Shown piece after piece: positions 11,851 through 24,645 of a stretch of 64,000 bases of DNA. This DNA comes from Elephas maximus indicus. Lineage: Eukaryota > Chordata > Mammalia > Proboscidea > Elephantidae. Within the stretch, counting starts at the first letter, position 1; each line of letters starts with the position of its first letter. The position numbers and the translations under genes were made by a program. The stretch spans positions 147,394,001 to 147,458,000 of the forward strand of contig NC_064820.1 of NCBI RefSeq assembly GCF_024166365.1, written 5' to 3'. Under the pieces are notes generated by a model. The model did no database searches. It had not been told where the DNA came from and saw only the letters and a program-made list of their open reading frames with translations.

Positions 11851-14023
11851 CTTTTTTTTTTTTTTTCAATTATGCTTTAGGTGAAAGTTTACAGCTCAAG
11901 TTAGTTACTCATACAAAAAATTATACACATATTGTTATGTGACCGTAGTTGCTGTCCCCATAATGTGACAGTACACTCCCACTTTCTACTCTGGATTTCC
12001 CGTGTCTGTTCAACCAGCTCCTATCCCTTTCTACCTTCTCATCTTGTCTTGGGACAGGAGCTGCCCATTTAGTCTCCTGTAGCTACTAGAACTAAGAAGC
12101 ACACTCTTCACAAGTATGATTTTATGTCTTATAGTCTAGTCAAGTCCTTGTCTGAAGAGTTGGCTTCGGGAATGGTTTTAATTCTGGGTTAACAGAGAGT
12201 CCGGGGGCCATGCCTTCTGGGATTCCTCTAAGTCTCAGTCAGACCATTAAGTCTGGTCTTTTTAAGTGAATTTGAGTTCTGCACCTCACTTTTCTCCTGT
12301 TAAATCTGGTCTTTTTTTGTGAGTTAGAATTTCTACATTTTTTCCAGCTCTGTCCTGGACCCTCTATTGTGATCCCTGTCAGAGTAGTTGATAGCCGGGT
12401 ACCATCTAGTTGTGCTAGACTCATTCTGGTGAAGGCTATGGTAGTTGTGGTCCATTAGTCCTTTGGAATAATCTTTACCTTGTGTCTTTGGTTTTCTTCG
12501 TTCTTCCTTGCTCCAGATGGAGTGGAACCAGTGGTATATCTTAGATGGCTGCTTACAAGGTTTTAAGACCCTAGATGCTACTCACCAAAGTAGGATGTAG
12601 AACATTTTTTTTATAAACTATGTTATGCCAGTTGAGCTAGATGTCCCCCAAGATCATGGTCCCCAGCCCTTAGCCCAGTAATTCAGTCCTTCAGGGAGTT
12701 GGATATGTCTGTGAAGCTTCCATGATGTTGCCTTGGTCAAGTTTTGCTGACTTCCCCAGTATTGTGTTCTGTCTTACCCTTCACCAAAGTTACCACTTAC
12801 CTATTGTCTAGTTAATGTTTTTCTCTCACCACCTGTCCCCTCCCCCATAACCATCAAAGATTGTTTCTTTCTGTGTGTAAGCCTTTTCATGAGTTTTTAT
12901 AATTGTGGTCTCATACAGTATTTGTCCTTCTGTTGTTGACTTATCTCACCCAGCATAATGCCCTCCAGATTCATCCATGTTGTCAGATGTCTCACAGATT
13001 CTTCATTGTTCTTTATCGTTTCATAGGATTCCATTATGTGTATGTTCCATAGTTTGTTTATCCATTCATCTGTCGATGGGCACTTAGGTTTTTCCATTTT
13101 TTGCCATTGTGAATAATGCTACAGTGAATGTGGGTGTGCATATGTCTATTCATTTGACGGCTCTTATTTCTCTAGGATATATTCATAGTAGTGGGATAGC
13201 TAGATCTGATAGTATTTCTTTTTCTAGCTTTTTAAGGAAGCACCGTATCATTTTCCAAAGTGGTTGTACAATTTCGCACTCCTACCAGCAGTGTATAAGA
13301 GTTCTAATCTCCCCCCAGCCTCTCCAACATTTATTATTTTCTGCTTTTTTTAATTCGTGCCAGTAATGTCAAGATGAGATGGTATCTCACTGTAGTTTTG
13401 ATTTGCATAAAAAAAAATTTTTTTTTTTTTTTTTTTTAATGGCTAGTGATTGTGAGCATTTCCTCATGTGTCTGTTAGCTGCCTGAATGTCTTCTTTGGT
13501 GAAGCGTCTGTTGCGCATTTTTTAATTGGATTGTTTGTCTTTTTGTTGTAGAGATGTTTAATTTTCCTGGAGATTTTAGAGATAAGATCTTTTCAGATTT
13601 GTCATAGCCCAAAATTTTTTTCCCATTCTGTGGACTCTTACTCTTTCAGTGAAGTCTTTTGATGAGCGTGTGTTTAATTTTTAGAAGATCCCAGTTACCT
13701 AGCTTATCTTCTAGAATTTGCGTGTTGTTATGATTTGTCTCCTATTTATACCGTATATTAGTGCCTCTAGCGATGACCTTATTTTTTCTTCTATGATCTT
13801 CATAGTTTTTGGTTTTATCTTTAGGTCTTTGATACATTTTAAATTAGTTTTTGTGTATGGTGTGAGGTATGGGTTCTGTCTCATTTTTTTTACAGAATGA
13901 CATTCAGTTTTGCCAGCACCATTTGTGAAAAAGATTGTCTTTTCCCCCATTTATTGAACTTTGGGTCTTTGCCAAAGATCAGGTGACCATAGGCAGATGG
14001 ATTTACATCTTGATTCTCAATTA
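11851..14023 (-). mobile_element. L1, 5'-truncated (3' UTR plus ORF2 C-terminus)
   Basis: After a T run at 11851-11864 the L1 3' terminus appears in reverse (CAATTATGCTTTAGGTGAAAG). A complete 3' UTR follows, with CAGACCATTAAGTCTGGTC at 12240, and then the end of ORF2. The minus frame at 12897-13097 reads KCPSTDEWINKLWNIHIMES, the conserved ORF2 C-terminal signature. Frames are broken by stops and the element is dead. It ends near 14023 within ORF2. Confidence 0.85.
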
Positions 14024-16309
14024 TTATTACCTTAAATCTTTACAAATAGGCGTGATGTCAGGCTCTAACCCAAGTTATTGAATGTCTGTTGCCTGAAAAA
14101 GTATACTTCAAAATGATATTTTCCCTTTGATTTCCTGAATCAAAAGGCTCCAGGTCATGACAGAAAGAAACTACTTGCTGTCCTCTTTCTTGTACCGATA
14201 CCTGTGAGAGACTGAAAAAGGGTGCTGGTCAAGTTGGCCTGGGTGCTGCCTGTTCTGAGCCTGGTAGAAGTGGGTTAGAATGTTGCAGTGGACTTTAGTG
14301 GAGATGGGTTTGGGGCGCCTACTATCCCCCAGTACTGTCTCATCCAGCTGTGTTTTAGTAATCATGTTGCTTTCAGTGGAGGGATCTTATTTTACATTGG
14401 TCTTTATGGGCAGAAATAATTATACATATATATTTGCCTGGGTAAGCAAATCGATAAACTTGTAATAAAGTGTATCAGACCATTTCTTTGGCAGGACCCA
14501 CCAGAACAGTTTGTGAAGCAGAGCCGTTTCCAATGGAGCATGAAAAGCTTTGAAAATTCTCAGCAACAGCAGAAAGCAATATTTGAAACCATCCTTAAAC
14601 AATTGTTTGTTTTCCTCTTCCCCAACCAAGTTTATAAAAATTTGGTCAGGCAGGCGTTTTGTTTTGATTTAAAATGTTTTCAAGTGAATTGTTATCTGCT
14701 GAATGCACATGTGTTCCTGCACTTTTTCTTTCACTATTGTAACTTTAAACCTTCCTTAGTCCCCCTGAATACCTCCCTCTGCCCAGGAAGGTTTTGCATA
14801 TTTGAGGAGGGTGAAGGGATTTGGAGCCTGGAGAAACCTAGCAATTTGGAGGCTGTCAATGCAGTTGTGTACCAGAAAAGAATTTCTATGTGGTCAGTGC
14901 CATAGTGTGCCCTTTCTCTTTTTCATTTGGGTTCCTTACCCCCAGAAGACATTGATTAATTTGGGCATTACAGTTTGGTTAATCAGACCATGAGCGCCCA
15001 CGAACATGGCAGGAGGCATGATTGAAGGATTTATAAAAATTTGGCTTATAGTAAGGCCTCATGATTTGTTTTAAAGAATTAGCTCTTCAGTGATATGTAA
15101 AAAAAACCGACAACAACCAGGGCTTATAACACCACACCTGGTCCAGATTGTACTGGATGAATCCATATTCGCTTCGCCGTAAATGATTTTGAGGGTGGAA
15201 TTCTTGGATTGTTTTCTGTCTTGTAAGACCTTGACATTGTACTGGTACCTGTGTGTGCGCAAACCTCCTGACATGGGAAAGGCCAGCCCAGCCTCCCACT
15301 GAAATGCAGGTTGGTTGCATTTATTCTGCGTGTTCCTAGAATGAGGAAATGATATGACAATAAACAGAAATGCCCTTGCTGAAGAGAGAAGGGAAGCGGG
15401 TGTTTATCTGGTCAGGTGGTTTAGATTAGCCGTGATGCGGCTCTGTATTATGTTACTTTAAATCATTGTGTCCCAACAGGACATAAATTATGAAGATTGT
15501 TACAGTATGTTTCATCCTATGTAAGATCAACAAATTGGAATAATTTTTTTATAGGAAAATCACAGTGCTTTTGGCAAGGCTATTGAAGCCCTTAATTTGA
15601 CTTGAGTATTTCTTAAATATCACTGCCTAATATATAAAGTATGATTTGCATACGATATGAAATAATAAACTCTTAAAAGCAAAAGGGAAGTATTCCCCTT
15701 TAGCAATTGCATCAAGTGACAGAGCACTCCCACCCCATCAGCATCTATGTGCTTTTTTTGTCCCTGTGTTTTGGAGTCAGTTGCCTTCCTTTCGTCTGTC
15801 AGGATGGTAAACAAGCCGAGCAGGTCTTGGTGCAGAGAGGGAGCGTTGCTGTGTGTGCCTGCCGGCTAGCCCTCACCTGCACAGAGAAGGTCGCTCAGTG
15901 GAGAAACTGAATCTGAGCCTGCTCTGATGAGGAAAAAACAAACTTTCCCTTTTATATACATTCAGGAAAACATACCTTTTTTTTTTCTTTCAGTACATTA
16001 TGAGTTATTTTTTTAAAAAATCCTAGATCAACAGCTGAAGTTAAGGTAAATTTTTATAGAATATTGGAAGAAATCAATTTAAATAAGTATTTATTCTTTT
16101 TGAATGTTTCCTCCATCCATTGCTGTTTTCTGAGTTGACAGTATTATTTGTGAGTTTTGAACACAATGACGTAATAATTTTCTATTTGTATTCAGGATGC
16201 AGCAAAGTTTATTTGGCCACACAGAGCAACTTTTCTAGATTTAAAAAAGTGGCACAAGATTACTTTGTGTAGCATTCAAGCAAATTGGAACCTTGTCAGT
16301 GTTCCACAG
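14024..16309. other. unique intronic sequence
   Basis: No transposon or exon was recognised. An acceptor-like TTCTTTGGCAG at 14486-14496 precedes a short open frame, but the peptide matches no family I know and no PCBD2 exon is expected with that sequence. A CpG-containing block lies at 15120-15260. Confidence 0.45.
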
Positions 16310-16480
16310 TAACATGTTTTCTGTGCAAAGCACTCTACACATTTTTATCAGTCCTCCTCACCTAATGGTGAAGTTAAGAAGCCGTGGAGCCTCAGATTTA
16401 CAGAGACTAGCGGAGGTGAGAGGGGTTTAGGATTCGCTCAAGGCCATAGACGAGACAAAACTCGGAGCAGAACTTTCCGG
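16310..16480 (+). mobile_element. MIR SINE (degenerate)
   Basis: The word order follows MIR: ACACATTTTTATCAGTCCTC, then CCTAATGGTGAAG, then GAGGTGAGAGG..TTCGCTCAAGGCCATAGACGAG. It is strongly diverged, so boundaries are approximate. Confidence 0.5.
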
Positions 16481-19149
16481 AATGTGATGACACCACCCAG
16501 CCTTGTGAGTCTTTTGATACCAAAAATAGGGTAAGTGCTGAGCTTATTTTACTCTCTAGTAGTCCGGAGATTTTTTAAAAAATTATTAATAATACTGTTT
16601 AAAACAGAAAAACCAAAAAATCCCTGCTTTCAGGTTATAAGGGTAGGAGTAGATCTCTCCTTAAGCCTTGTCATAACAGGTTGAGGATAAATTCTGAATA
16701 TATTTGTGGTTTGCTTCAGCTCAGCGTCTGATGACTCTGACAGGTTCAGGGACCTTTCTAAGTTCACAACCTTGTGTGCCTTTTGAAACATAAATACAGA
16801 TGACTCCCGAGATGGTCCCTTTCCTTGCTGCACTTCTGAATTGGCACCGTTTTCTGAGACGTGGGTCTGGCAGACGGTTTTCTCCCAGTGACTCATTGCA
16901 GCTGTCTATCACCAGAGGTCCTCTGTGCATGGAATTATCAGATGTGATGGGGCGCGAATATTTTGGTGATGTATTTTTCTTACAGGAAATATCGGCAAAT
17001 GTGGCAGAAACTGCTTAAAAATCTCTTAAAAGGGGAATTGAGTCCCAGAGTAAAAATAAAAGTATGAATTTGTTGGTGTGTGCATACTTTTTTATATCAT
17101 CAGACATTTTGTGACGTGAAGTGGGATGAGACTCTGTTTTATGAAATGTGTGCTGCTTGTAGAATATGTATCATTAAGCCAAATTAAGTGTTGCTTTGCT
17201 TCTTTAAAGTATTTGTTTAGTGCCCCGCGCCCCCATGGTGGGGAGTGGGTGTTCTTTCTGCCCTGAGCCCTGGTCTCTTCCTCCACCCTTTTCGTTGTTG
17301 CAGGGTCTTGACTTTCAGTGTAATTTCGTGTGTCCCAATGTGAGCAGAAGACTTTTTCCCTGTTCTCTCTTTTTAAAAAAGCAATTAGATGCATATAGAT
17401 TCTTTTTATTACCATAACAGAGCAAGACAGTTTCATGCCAAGAGTTATACTGAAGTAGTAGTTGCATCTCTTGAAAGCAGCCGGTTGATTAGAAAGAAGA
17501 AAAGCTAGGGAGTAGACTCTGCCATTTTGCATATTATTTGATTTTTTTTTTTAATTTATTTGGTCAGATACTCTGTATATCATAGTGGTTTGCATGCATA
17601 AAGCTAAAACCTAGGGACCTTTTTCTATGTAAATTTGAATTTTTATAACTTTTATGATGAAAGTACCAAGAAGCTTAAATTCTAATTTTTAAGGAGAGTG
17701 CTGAAACAAAACAAACTTTAATGTCTTTGTAATACTTTTCACCTCGTAAGACCCTGAAAGCTAACAAATACAGATTACCAACAGATTAGGAAAGGAAACG
17801 CCCAACAGGATTTTTTGAGGTAGCTGATTGGCAATAGTGGACAGCCCCAGTGAAGAGGGAGGCATCAGAAGTTATCTTGACATTAGGGAACACCAGGTAA
17901 GTGGCTATTCTGAAGAATCCCTCTTGTGGTGATTTTTGAAACCAGTATTTCAGTGTTGTTTTAGGGGGAACAGGTAGACAGAAAACTGGTGAAATGTGCT
18001 GATTCCAAGAGAGTGGAATTGAAGAGCTGTGAAAAATTCAGAAAGGAGCTAATCCGGCTAAGCAATTAGCAGCTGATGATACATGTGAGGAAATGCAATT
18101 TAAATTTATGAGCAGAGGAATTTGGAAATGAGTAGTGTCTTTTCAGGGAAAAGATACTCTCATTTTGTGATCGTCTTGGCCAAAATGTCTTTTTGGCATA
18201 CATCAGCTGTCTGAAATCTGTCTAGTTAGAGGAGTGTCACTAAAAATGGAACAGAAATGAAGGGTCCTTAGGTGAAATTGTGTGTAGAGGTGTTCATGTT
18301 GGTTAGACTCTGCTGCCTGGAGAAAGGTGACTTACACTAGTAAACCTCTAGCAAAGCGGAGTTTTCCTAGCCTGGGAATTTAGGAGGAATTTACTAATGC
18401 AATGATGAATCCTAGATCTGCAAAAGAAAACTGTTTGGCACCTTGCTTTTTCATTTAACAGTATATATTTGAAAGTGGTGCCATGTCATTGACTAGAGAG
18501 CTGCCTCATTCTTCCAGATGGCTGCTTAGGATATTATGGTAATTGCTCAAAATGGCAATTTAAGAACTTTTTTCCAAAGGCTGTAAGATGTTCTGGCTCC
18601 GTGAACATAGTGTTTGGAGGCAGTGTTTAGAACTGAGTGCTTTCACTGGCAGTGTACTTGTTACCTCTAGCTGAGGTGACTGGTTCAGCCTAGATCCAGT
18701 AGAGCTGGCTGCCCTTTTAGTAGCTTGTGGCCATTGCCACAGGTGCCTGGGGAGACCAGCTTTCCTTTCAGATTTGGATATTCTTGGTCTAAATGACTGG
18801 AAATGTTGAGCTTGGTAGTGGATCAAGCAGAGGCTAGGTAGATGAATGACCCAGGATTGGTGGGGGTTTTGTTTGTCACCAGGCACATACACCAACCTGT
18901 CCAGAGAATGGTCTTCAGGCAAGGCCTTTAGTCTGGCTTCTCCAGGGAGACGTGAGTCACCTGCTGGGTAAGAAGGCTCATCCACAGATTGCCACTTCCA
19001 CCAGGGCATCTCCCTACGAGGGTGGCCACTTAGAGAAACAGTCCTAGACGTTTTTGGTTTTCTCAGCCTTGCAAAGAGAAATTCCTTTTGCTTTCAAATG
19101 GGTTACCGGCTAGGTCTGGAAAGGAATTGTTCCTTTCCAACCCACAGAC
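16481..19149. other. unique intronic sequence with two fortuitous-looking ORFs
   Basis: No recognised transposon. Minus-strand open frames of 146 codons (17092-17532) and 149 codons (18560-19009) occur in relatively GC-rich sequence. Neither protein shows a domain, signal peptide or repeat that I recognise, and neither has an obvious poly-A tail or target duplication marking a processed pseudogene. Confidence 0.45.
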
Positions 19150-19385
19150 GCTATAATGTTAAAGTGTTGATGACGATGATAATAATAACTAAGTGCTTAA
19201 TAGCGTGCCCGGCCTAATGTAAAGTGTATTACATCATTTATCCCGTTTGTATATGAGGAAACTGAGGCTCGTTCCAAAGGTGAAATAATTTCTCCGAGGC
19301 CCTGTAGCTAGTGAATAGCAGAGGCAGGACTTGCACCCAGATCTCTGACCTTAAAGTCTCTGCAGTTAACCACTATGCTCAAATA
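19150..19385 (+). mobile_element. MIR SINE
   Basis: Well-preserved plus-strand MIR with AAAGTGTATTACATCATTTA, ATATGAGGAAACTGAGGCTC, CCTGTAGCTAGTGAATAGCAG and CTCTGCAGTTAACCACTATG in the expected order. Confidence 0.85.
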
Positions 19386-20870
19386 CAGCTGACAGCCAGG
19401 AGAAAAAAAACATGCACTGAATCCATCTTTGGTTGGATCTGTTCCTCACAATCTTTGTGCTGATACACAAATCAAGATCTGATGTTCCCTTTGCAGCGGC
19501 TAGAGCAGTTAACAAAGAGTGTTTCCCATGTGAAGGTCATGGTGAGACATGCAGTCATATTCTGGCTCAAAGAACGCCTTTCCTCAGTACACCAGGCAAT
19601 GTTTGCGTGACTGATAAGTCACCAACACCAAGGCAAGGTCCTGTCCCGTGACATGTGCGTGCTTGGCAATGATCTTGCCTTGCATTTTGCTTAATAATTT
19701 TCATTATTTTTAATTAAAGTTGAAGAAGTGCAGACTCTAGCTGAAATTAAGGTAGGTTGTGTTGCCGGAATCTGGTAATTACTTTAATTGATCACAAGAT
19801 AGTTTCCTTGATCACCAATTAGACTAAATTGCCGATCATGTTTCAAGACGTGAAGAAATGCCCAAACTGATTTATGTAATAGTGTTTTCATTTCTAATCA
19901 GACATAAATATCATTTCCTTCCATAGCAATTGTGTTTTATAAAAGAAGGGTTATAGGCCTACAAACATAAAGGTGATTCATAAACAATAGAGTTCTAATT
20001 CATTGAATTAGTAAAGGAAGTATTTAGAGGCTTAATGGAGGTTGTACTGGGGAAATTACTTTGGAGTAGCTGGTGTTCATTTTCTTAGTGGGAGATATGT
20101 TGTTTTTTAGTGCATAATTAAAATAGTCTATAATCAAAATATAAAAGGCAGCTGATTTAAAGAACCTATATCAAAGAGAATTGCTCTGAGTAATGAAAGA
20201 TTTGTATTGTAAATATGTGCTAGAAGTTTAGTCTTAGAACTTTAATAAATCATACATGTTATTTGGACTGGAGCTACATTTTAAATTCGGTTGCTGTTAA
20301 GCATTTCACAGATTGAGACAAGATTTTTCCTTTGGTTTTGTGCGTCTGATATTCTTTCATAGTTCCACGGAATAAAATGAAACAAAAGGAACTTTAAGAA
20401 AAATTAAAGTTCACAAAGAATACTTGATTTGGGGTTCATGGAAAAACCTTTTAATTGCTGATGGTTTGGAGATTTCCAAATGACAAACTTCATTGGCCTA
20501 ATTTACTGTGATTGTAATGCTTACATTCCTTAAAATGGCAGAGTGACTTAAAAAGTCATACTTCATCATGCATTCATTGACTTGTTCATAAAATGTTTGT
20601 AATTTGCAATAGAGGAAAGACTGAAACTATTATCAGCCATTATATGTTATTTGTTGGCCATATGTTTATTTGAAATGGCCGTAGCTCAACAGAACATGGC
20701 TCATAGACAAACTATGCTGTAAATTGGCACTAAAAACCCACCTAAACAGGTAGGCATATGTTAAGAAGTTAACATGAGCCAAAATATTTTAATATGAACC
20801 AGGTTACGTGCACTGCAGGGTCCTGGCTCCCTTTATAGTGGGACCTTCATTTACATGGCTTGTTCGTTTT
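19386..20870. other. unique AT-rich intronic sequence, candidate conserved non-coding DNA
   Basis: There is no transposon signature here. The segment at about 19690-20000 is AT-rich and dense in TAATT/ATTA words typical of homeodomain sites. Whether it is conserved cannot be seen from one genome. Confidence 0.35.
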
Positions 20871-22915
20871 TTCCCAATTAATTTTTAAAAATAGATCAGA
20901 TATATACATGGTACAAAGTTCAAAAGGTACCAAAGAGTATAGTAAGTCTCTTCTTGTCCCTTATTCTCTATTACCCAGTTCCCCCTTTTTCTCTCTGCTC
21001 CTGCAGTCATATCCTGTTCTATAGATATAATGCATATATAAGCATTTAGTTTCTTTTCTTTTATAAAAAAATAAAATTCGTAGACTATTATTCTGCATTT
21101 TTTTTCCAATTAGTCATGTATCTTGGAGATGCTTCCATGTTAGCAGATAAATAGCTTCCTCATTCTTAATGGCTGTGCTCTTCCACTGTGTACATGCATC
21201 ATAATCTATTTAACCAGTCCTTGTTGATGAACATTTAGCAATTTCAAGTCTGTGGCTGTTACAAGCAGTGCTGCAGTGACCATTATTTTAATATATGTAT
21301 GAGTAAGTCTGTAGGATAAATCCTAGAAGTGGAATTGTTTGGTCTATAGGCATGCACATATTTTTCTAAGAGCATAGGTATTTTTAATTTTGATAGCTTT
21401 TGCCGAATTAACTTCCATAATGATTGTATCAACTTATATTCACCAACAATATATGAGAGTGTCTTTTCTCTTATATCTGTACCAACAGTATCATCAAACT
21501 TTTTGATCTTTACCAATCAGATAGGTTTAACTTATAATTTTAATTTGAGTTCCTCTTACCATGAATGAGATTGAGAAATTTTTATTTTGTGCTTAAGAAC
21601 CATTGGAGTTATTTTCTATTATCTTTCTTTTCATGTTCTTTACACAGTTTAAAAAGTTCAGTGGTGGGTCGTTTTCTTGTTAATTTGTGGAAGCTCTTTA
21701 TATGTTAAGGAAATATGTGTTGCAAAAATAGTTTGTCTTTTGAATTTGTTGGCTTTTATTGTCATACAGAAAATATTTTAATGTAGTCAGATTTATTTTT
21801 TAGTAGGATTTTTAAGTTTTCTACATATAGAACTTATACATTTTTTGTTAAGTTTATTCGTAGATAATTTTTGATTCCATTAGAAATAGGATCTTGCAAT
21901 ATATTTTCTAATTAGTTGTTGTTTGTATAAGAAGGATATTAACTTTTATTTTGTCTTATTCTTGATGCTAATGGAATTACCCTAATGTTTCCCTCATAAG
22001 AATGATGCTGCCTTTTAGACTGAGAATATATTTTATCATGTTGAGGGATCCATCTCTTTAAGAGTTTTTAATAAGTAATATTTATCAAATGTCTTTTCAG
22101 CGTTTGTGGAAATCATAATTTTTTCTTTTGGTTTATCAATATAGTGAGTTATATTAATATATTCTATAATAGTGAACCAGCCTTGTATTCTCAGAGTAAA
22201 GCCTACTTGGTCACAGTGTTTTGTTCTTGTTTTGTTAAGATTTCGTCAAATATGAGATTGGTCTATAGTTTCATTATTATGTGAGGTCTTTGTGGGATCT
22301 TAGGGATGATGTTATGATGGTTTATAAAAATAATTTGAAATTGTTTCTTCTTTTTTCTATGCTCTGGAACAGTTTAAATTATATCGGAGTTAACTGTTCC
22401 TTAAAGGTTTGGTAGAATTCCTCTGTGAAATGATTTGGATCTGTTACTTTGTATCTGTTATATTATTTTTTTAGTTCTAGTGCCTGTATTTTATACCTTT
22501 AAATATACTTATGTCTCTAATACTTAATTTTTCAGTTATGAAAGTTTTTTTACTTTCATCTACCTTCTCCTTTTTTTCTTTTCCGTTTTCAACACCTTTA
22601 ATTGTTGATAACATTTGCATTCCATTCTATAAGTCCCATAAATGTTTTGAATGTATTCCTAGAGCTGAATAAATTTATTGCTCATTGCCAATATCTTTAG
22701 TGTAATTTCTCTTTTCATCTCTTAGTTGCTCATAGTTCATCCTTTAGTAGTTTCCTCAAGAAAGATGAATGGGAATTATTCCCTGAGTTATTACATTTCA
22801 GAAATGTGTGTCTGTTGCATTTGAGTTTTGAACAATAGTTTAGCTGGGTGTAAAATTCTTTGTTTGCACTTCCATTTTTCTGAAGTCTTTAGGTATTGTT
22901 CCACTGACTTTCTTT
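20871..22915 (-). mobile_element. ancient L1 (L1M-type), ORF2 end to ORF1 end
   Basis: Reverse-orientation words of old mammalian L1 run in order. They include TTGTTGATGAACATTTAGC and TAAATCCTAGAAGTGGAATTG (ORF2 end), ATATGTTAAGGAAATATGTG, and then ORF1-end words near 22830 (ATAGTTTAGCTGGGTGTAAAATTC). The frames are full of stops, consistent with a pre-afrotherian insertion. Confidence 0.7.
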
Positions 22916-23108
22916 TTCCTTAATAATATTTTATTGTGTTTTCAATGAAAGTTTACACAACAAATTAGGTTTTCATTTGACAATTTCTACACAAATTGTT
23001 CAGCGTCATTAGTTACGTTTTTCATAATATGTCAATATTCTCTTTAATTGTGTCTGATTGTTCTGTTTCCAGTACTCTAGTTTCCCTACTCTCTTATTTT
23101 CTCATCTT
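22916..23108 (-). mobile_element. L1 3' UTR tail inserted in older L1
   Basis: The L1 3' terminus in reverse (TTTATTGTGTTTTCAATGAAAG) appears abruptly inside the older L1. It continues about 190 bp, including a diverged version of the block seen at 11550, before homology is lost. Confidence 0.7.
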
Positions 23109-23143
23109 TGCTTTAGAATAATTGTTGACTTTTTGGTCTTATA

Positions 23144-23294
23144 TCCAAAGCCAAAGAACCAAGCCCATTGCTGTGGAGTCGATTCCGACTCACAGAGACC
23201 CTACAGGACAGAGTAGAACAGCCCCATAGAGTTTCCGAGGAACAGTTGGTAGATTTGAACTGCCAACCTCTTAACCATCGTGCCACCAGGGCTA
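23144..23294 (-). mobile_element. AfroSINE, with target-site duplication
   Basis: Minus-strand copy with an internal deletion near the head: the segment between the box-B region and CTTAACCATCG is shortened. The flanks TGGTCTTATA (23134-23143) and TGGTCTCATA (23295-23304) form a 10-bp duplication with one mismatch. Confidence 0.85.
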
Positions 23295-23304
23295 TGGTCT
23301 CATA

Positions 23305-24201
23305 CAGCTGGTTTTATAATGGAACAGCATACTCATGGTCTTCTAAATCTCTTACTGGGTTGTATCTATTCTGCCTTGAGTTGTTTCCAGTTTTCTTTTA
23401 TGGAATGGTTTTCAAAAGCCTGTATTTTCAGCTAGCTTAAGGCCTTTAGATTCTGATTGGAATTCTGTAAATAAATAGCTAGGGCTATAAAAAGAAACCT
23501 TTGAAAGAAGAGGCAGATGCTTTTCCATATCTACCAAATCTGCTCTTTGGTCGTATTTCTTCCTCATTATATTCCAAATAAGCAAAATTCCCCATTTTTT
23601 TCTTTTTTCTTCTCCTAGCCACTCGTCTAATTTCCTTGTAGAAGTTCTTTTACTTTAATTTGAATGTGCATTGTTATAGATGTTTCTCATTTGTGGGTTT
23701 AAAGATTTTTTTCAGAATTATTTGGTTCTGTTATATGGAAGCAGGATTATGTAATCCTTCTAGAAAAAGATTGTTCTTTCCCTAAGGGAGAATTATGAGT
23801 AAATTTTGTGTAAATGGTTTATCAAGCATTGTGATATTGTATTAAATGCATCTATTAGGTGACAGTTGAAGAGAAATGTGCTAAACTGAGGAAAATACAA
23901 GTTTGGATGGTCTTTGGATATATCCTTTTATTTTTTACATCGTATGTAGATATGGTAGTTTTTTTTTTTTTTTTTTAATATACCTCTTAAGATATAGGTT
24001 TTCTGATTGGCTCTTGGGAAACAAGGGATTCTAAGCATCACTTTGGGCCTTTTAGGAGGACATGGTTCAAAGAAATTATGGCCACAGGGCTTGAAAACTT
24101 GGGCAGTGATTGACTGTGCCCACATGTTCCCTTGTCATTAAGCTGTTATCCCCATTCACTGCAGGTCAAGGTATTACCCTCTAGTATGTTATGCTTGTCT
24201 G

Positions 24202-24233
<32 letters not shown>

Positions 24234-24404
24234 TCATGGCAAACAAGAAGAGGAAGGGCAAAGACTTTTCTTCTGGGACACAGTAACTGGAATCTTAGAT
24301 TCGCAAGGCTCTGAAAGAGCTTTTCATCCATTATTACATTTGGCCAGATTTGTCTTTTGCAGTTAGGCCAGTGGTGATTGTGGTAGCAGTAGTCCAGACA
24401 GGGA
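23305..24404. other. intronic sequence, possibly residual old L1 at left
   Basis: The left 150 bp may be more of the interrupted old L1. The rest is unique sequence with a T run near 23960 and a TG microsatellite. No exon seen. Confidence 0.4.
24202..24229 (+). repeat. (TG)14 microsatellite
   Basis: Uninterrupted TG dinucleotides, 28 bp. Likely length-polymorphic. Confidence 0.95.
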
Positions 24405-24645
24405 CAACCTTCAATAATGCCCCCTTATTGAGCTCTTACTCTATGCCAAGTGCTTTTACATTCCCTATCTCTTTTTTTTTTCTTAGAATGGCTACGTGAG
24501 GTTTTTAGTATTTTATCCCATTTTACTGATAAGAAATCTGAGGCTAGAATTAAGACACATGACAATAAAGTGGTAGAGTAAGCATATGAACCCAGGACTT
24601 CCTGGCTCAAAATCCTATGCCCTTAGTGTCTGTATTACTGTCTCT
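24405..24645 (+). mobile_element. MIR SINE
   Basis: Near full-length MIR word order: TATTGAGCTCTTACTCTATGCC, TTTACATTCCCTATCTC, CATTTTACTGATAAGAAATC, TGAACCCAGGACTTCCTGGC. The middle carries an inserted T run at 24472. Confidence 0.85.

Noticed and set aside
14486-14905. Internal exon after TTTGGCAG
   Set aside because: The open frame does not begin with ATG, matches no known family and runs through T-rich intron sequence.
15071-15360. Gene or processed pseudogene on the minus strand
   Set aside because: Three overlapping open frames in a CpG-bearing block, but no recognisable protein, poly-A tail or target duplication.
17092-17532. 146-codon minus-strand ORF
   Set aside because: No family resemblance and low-complexity composition. 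Kept only as a note in the intron entry.
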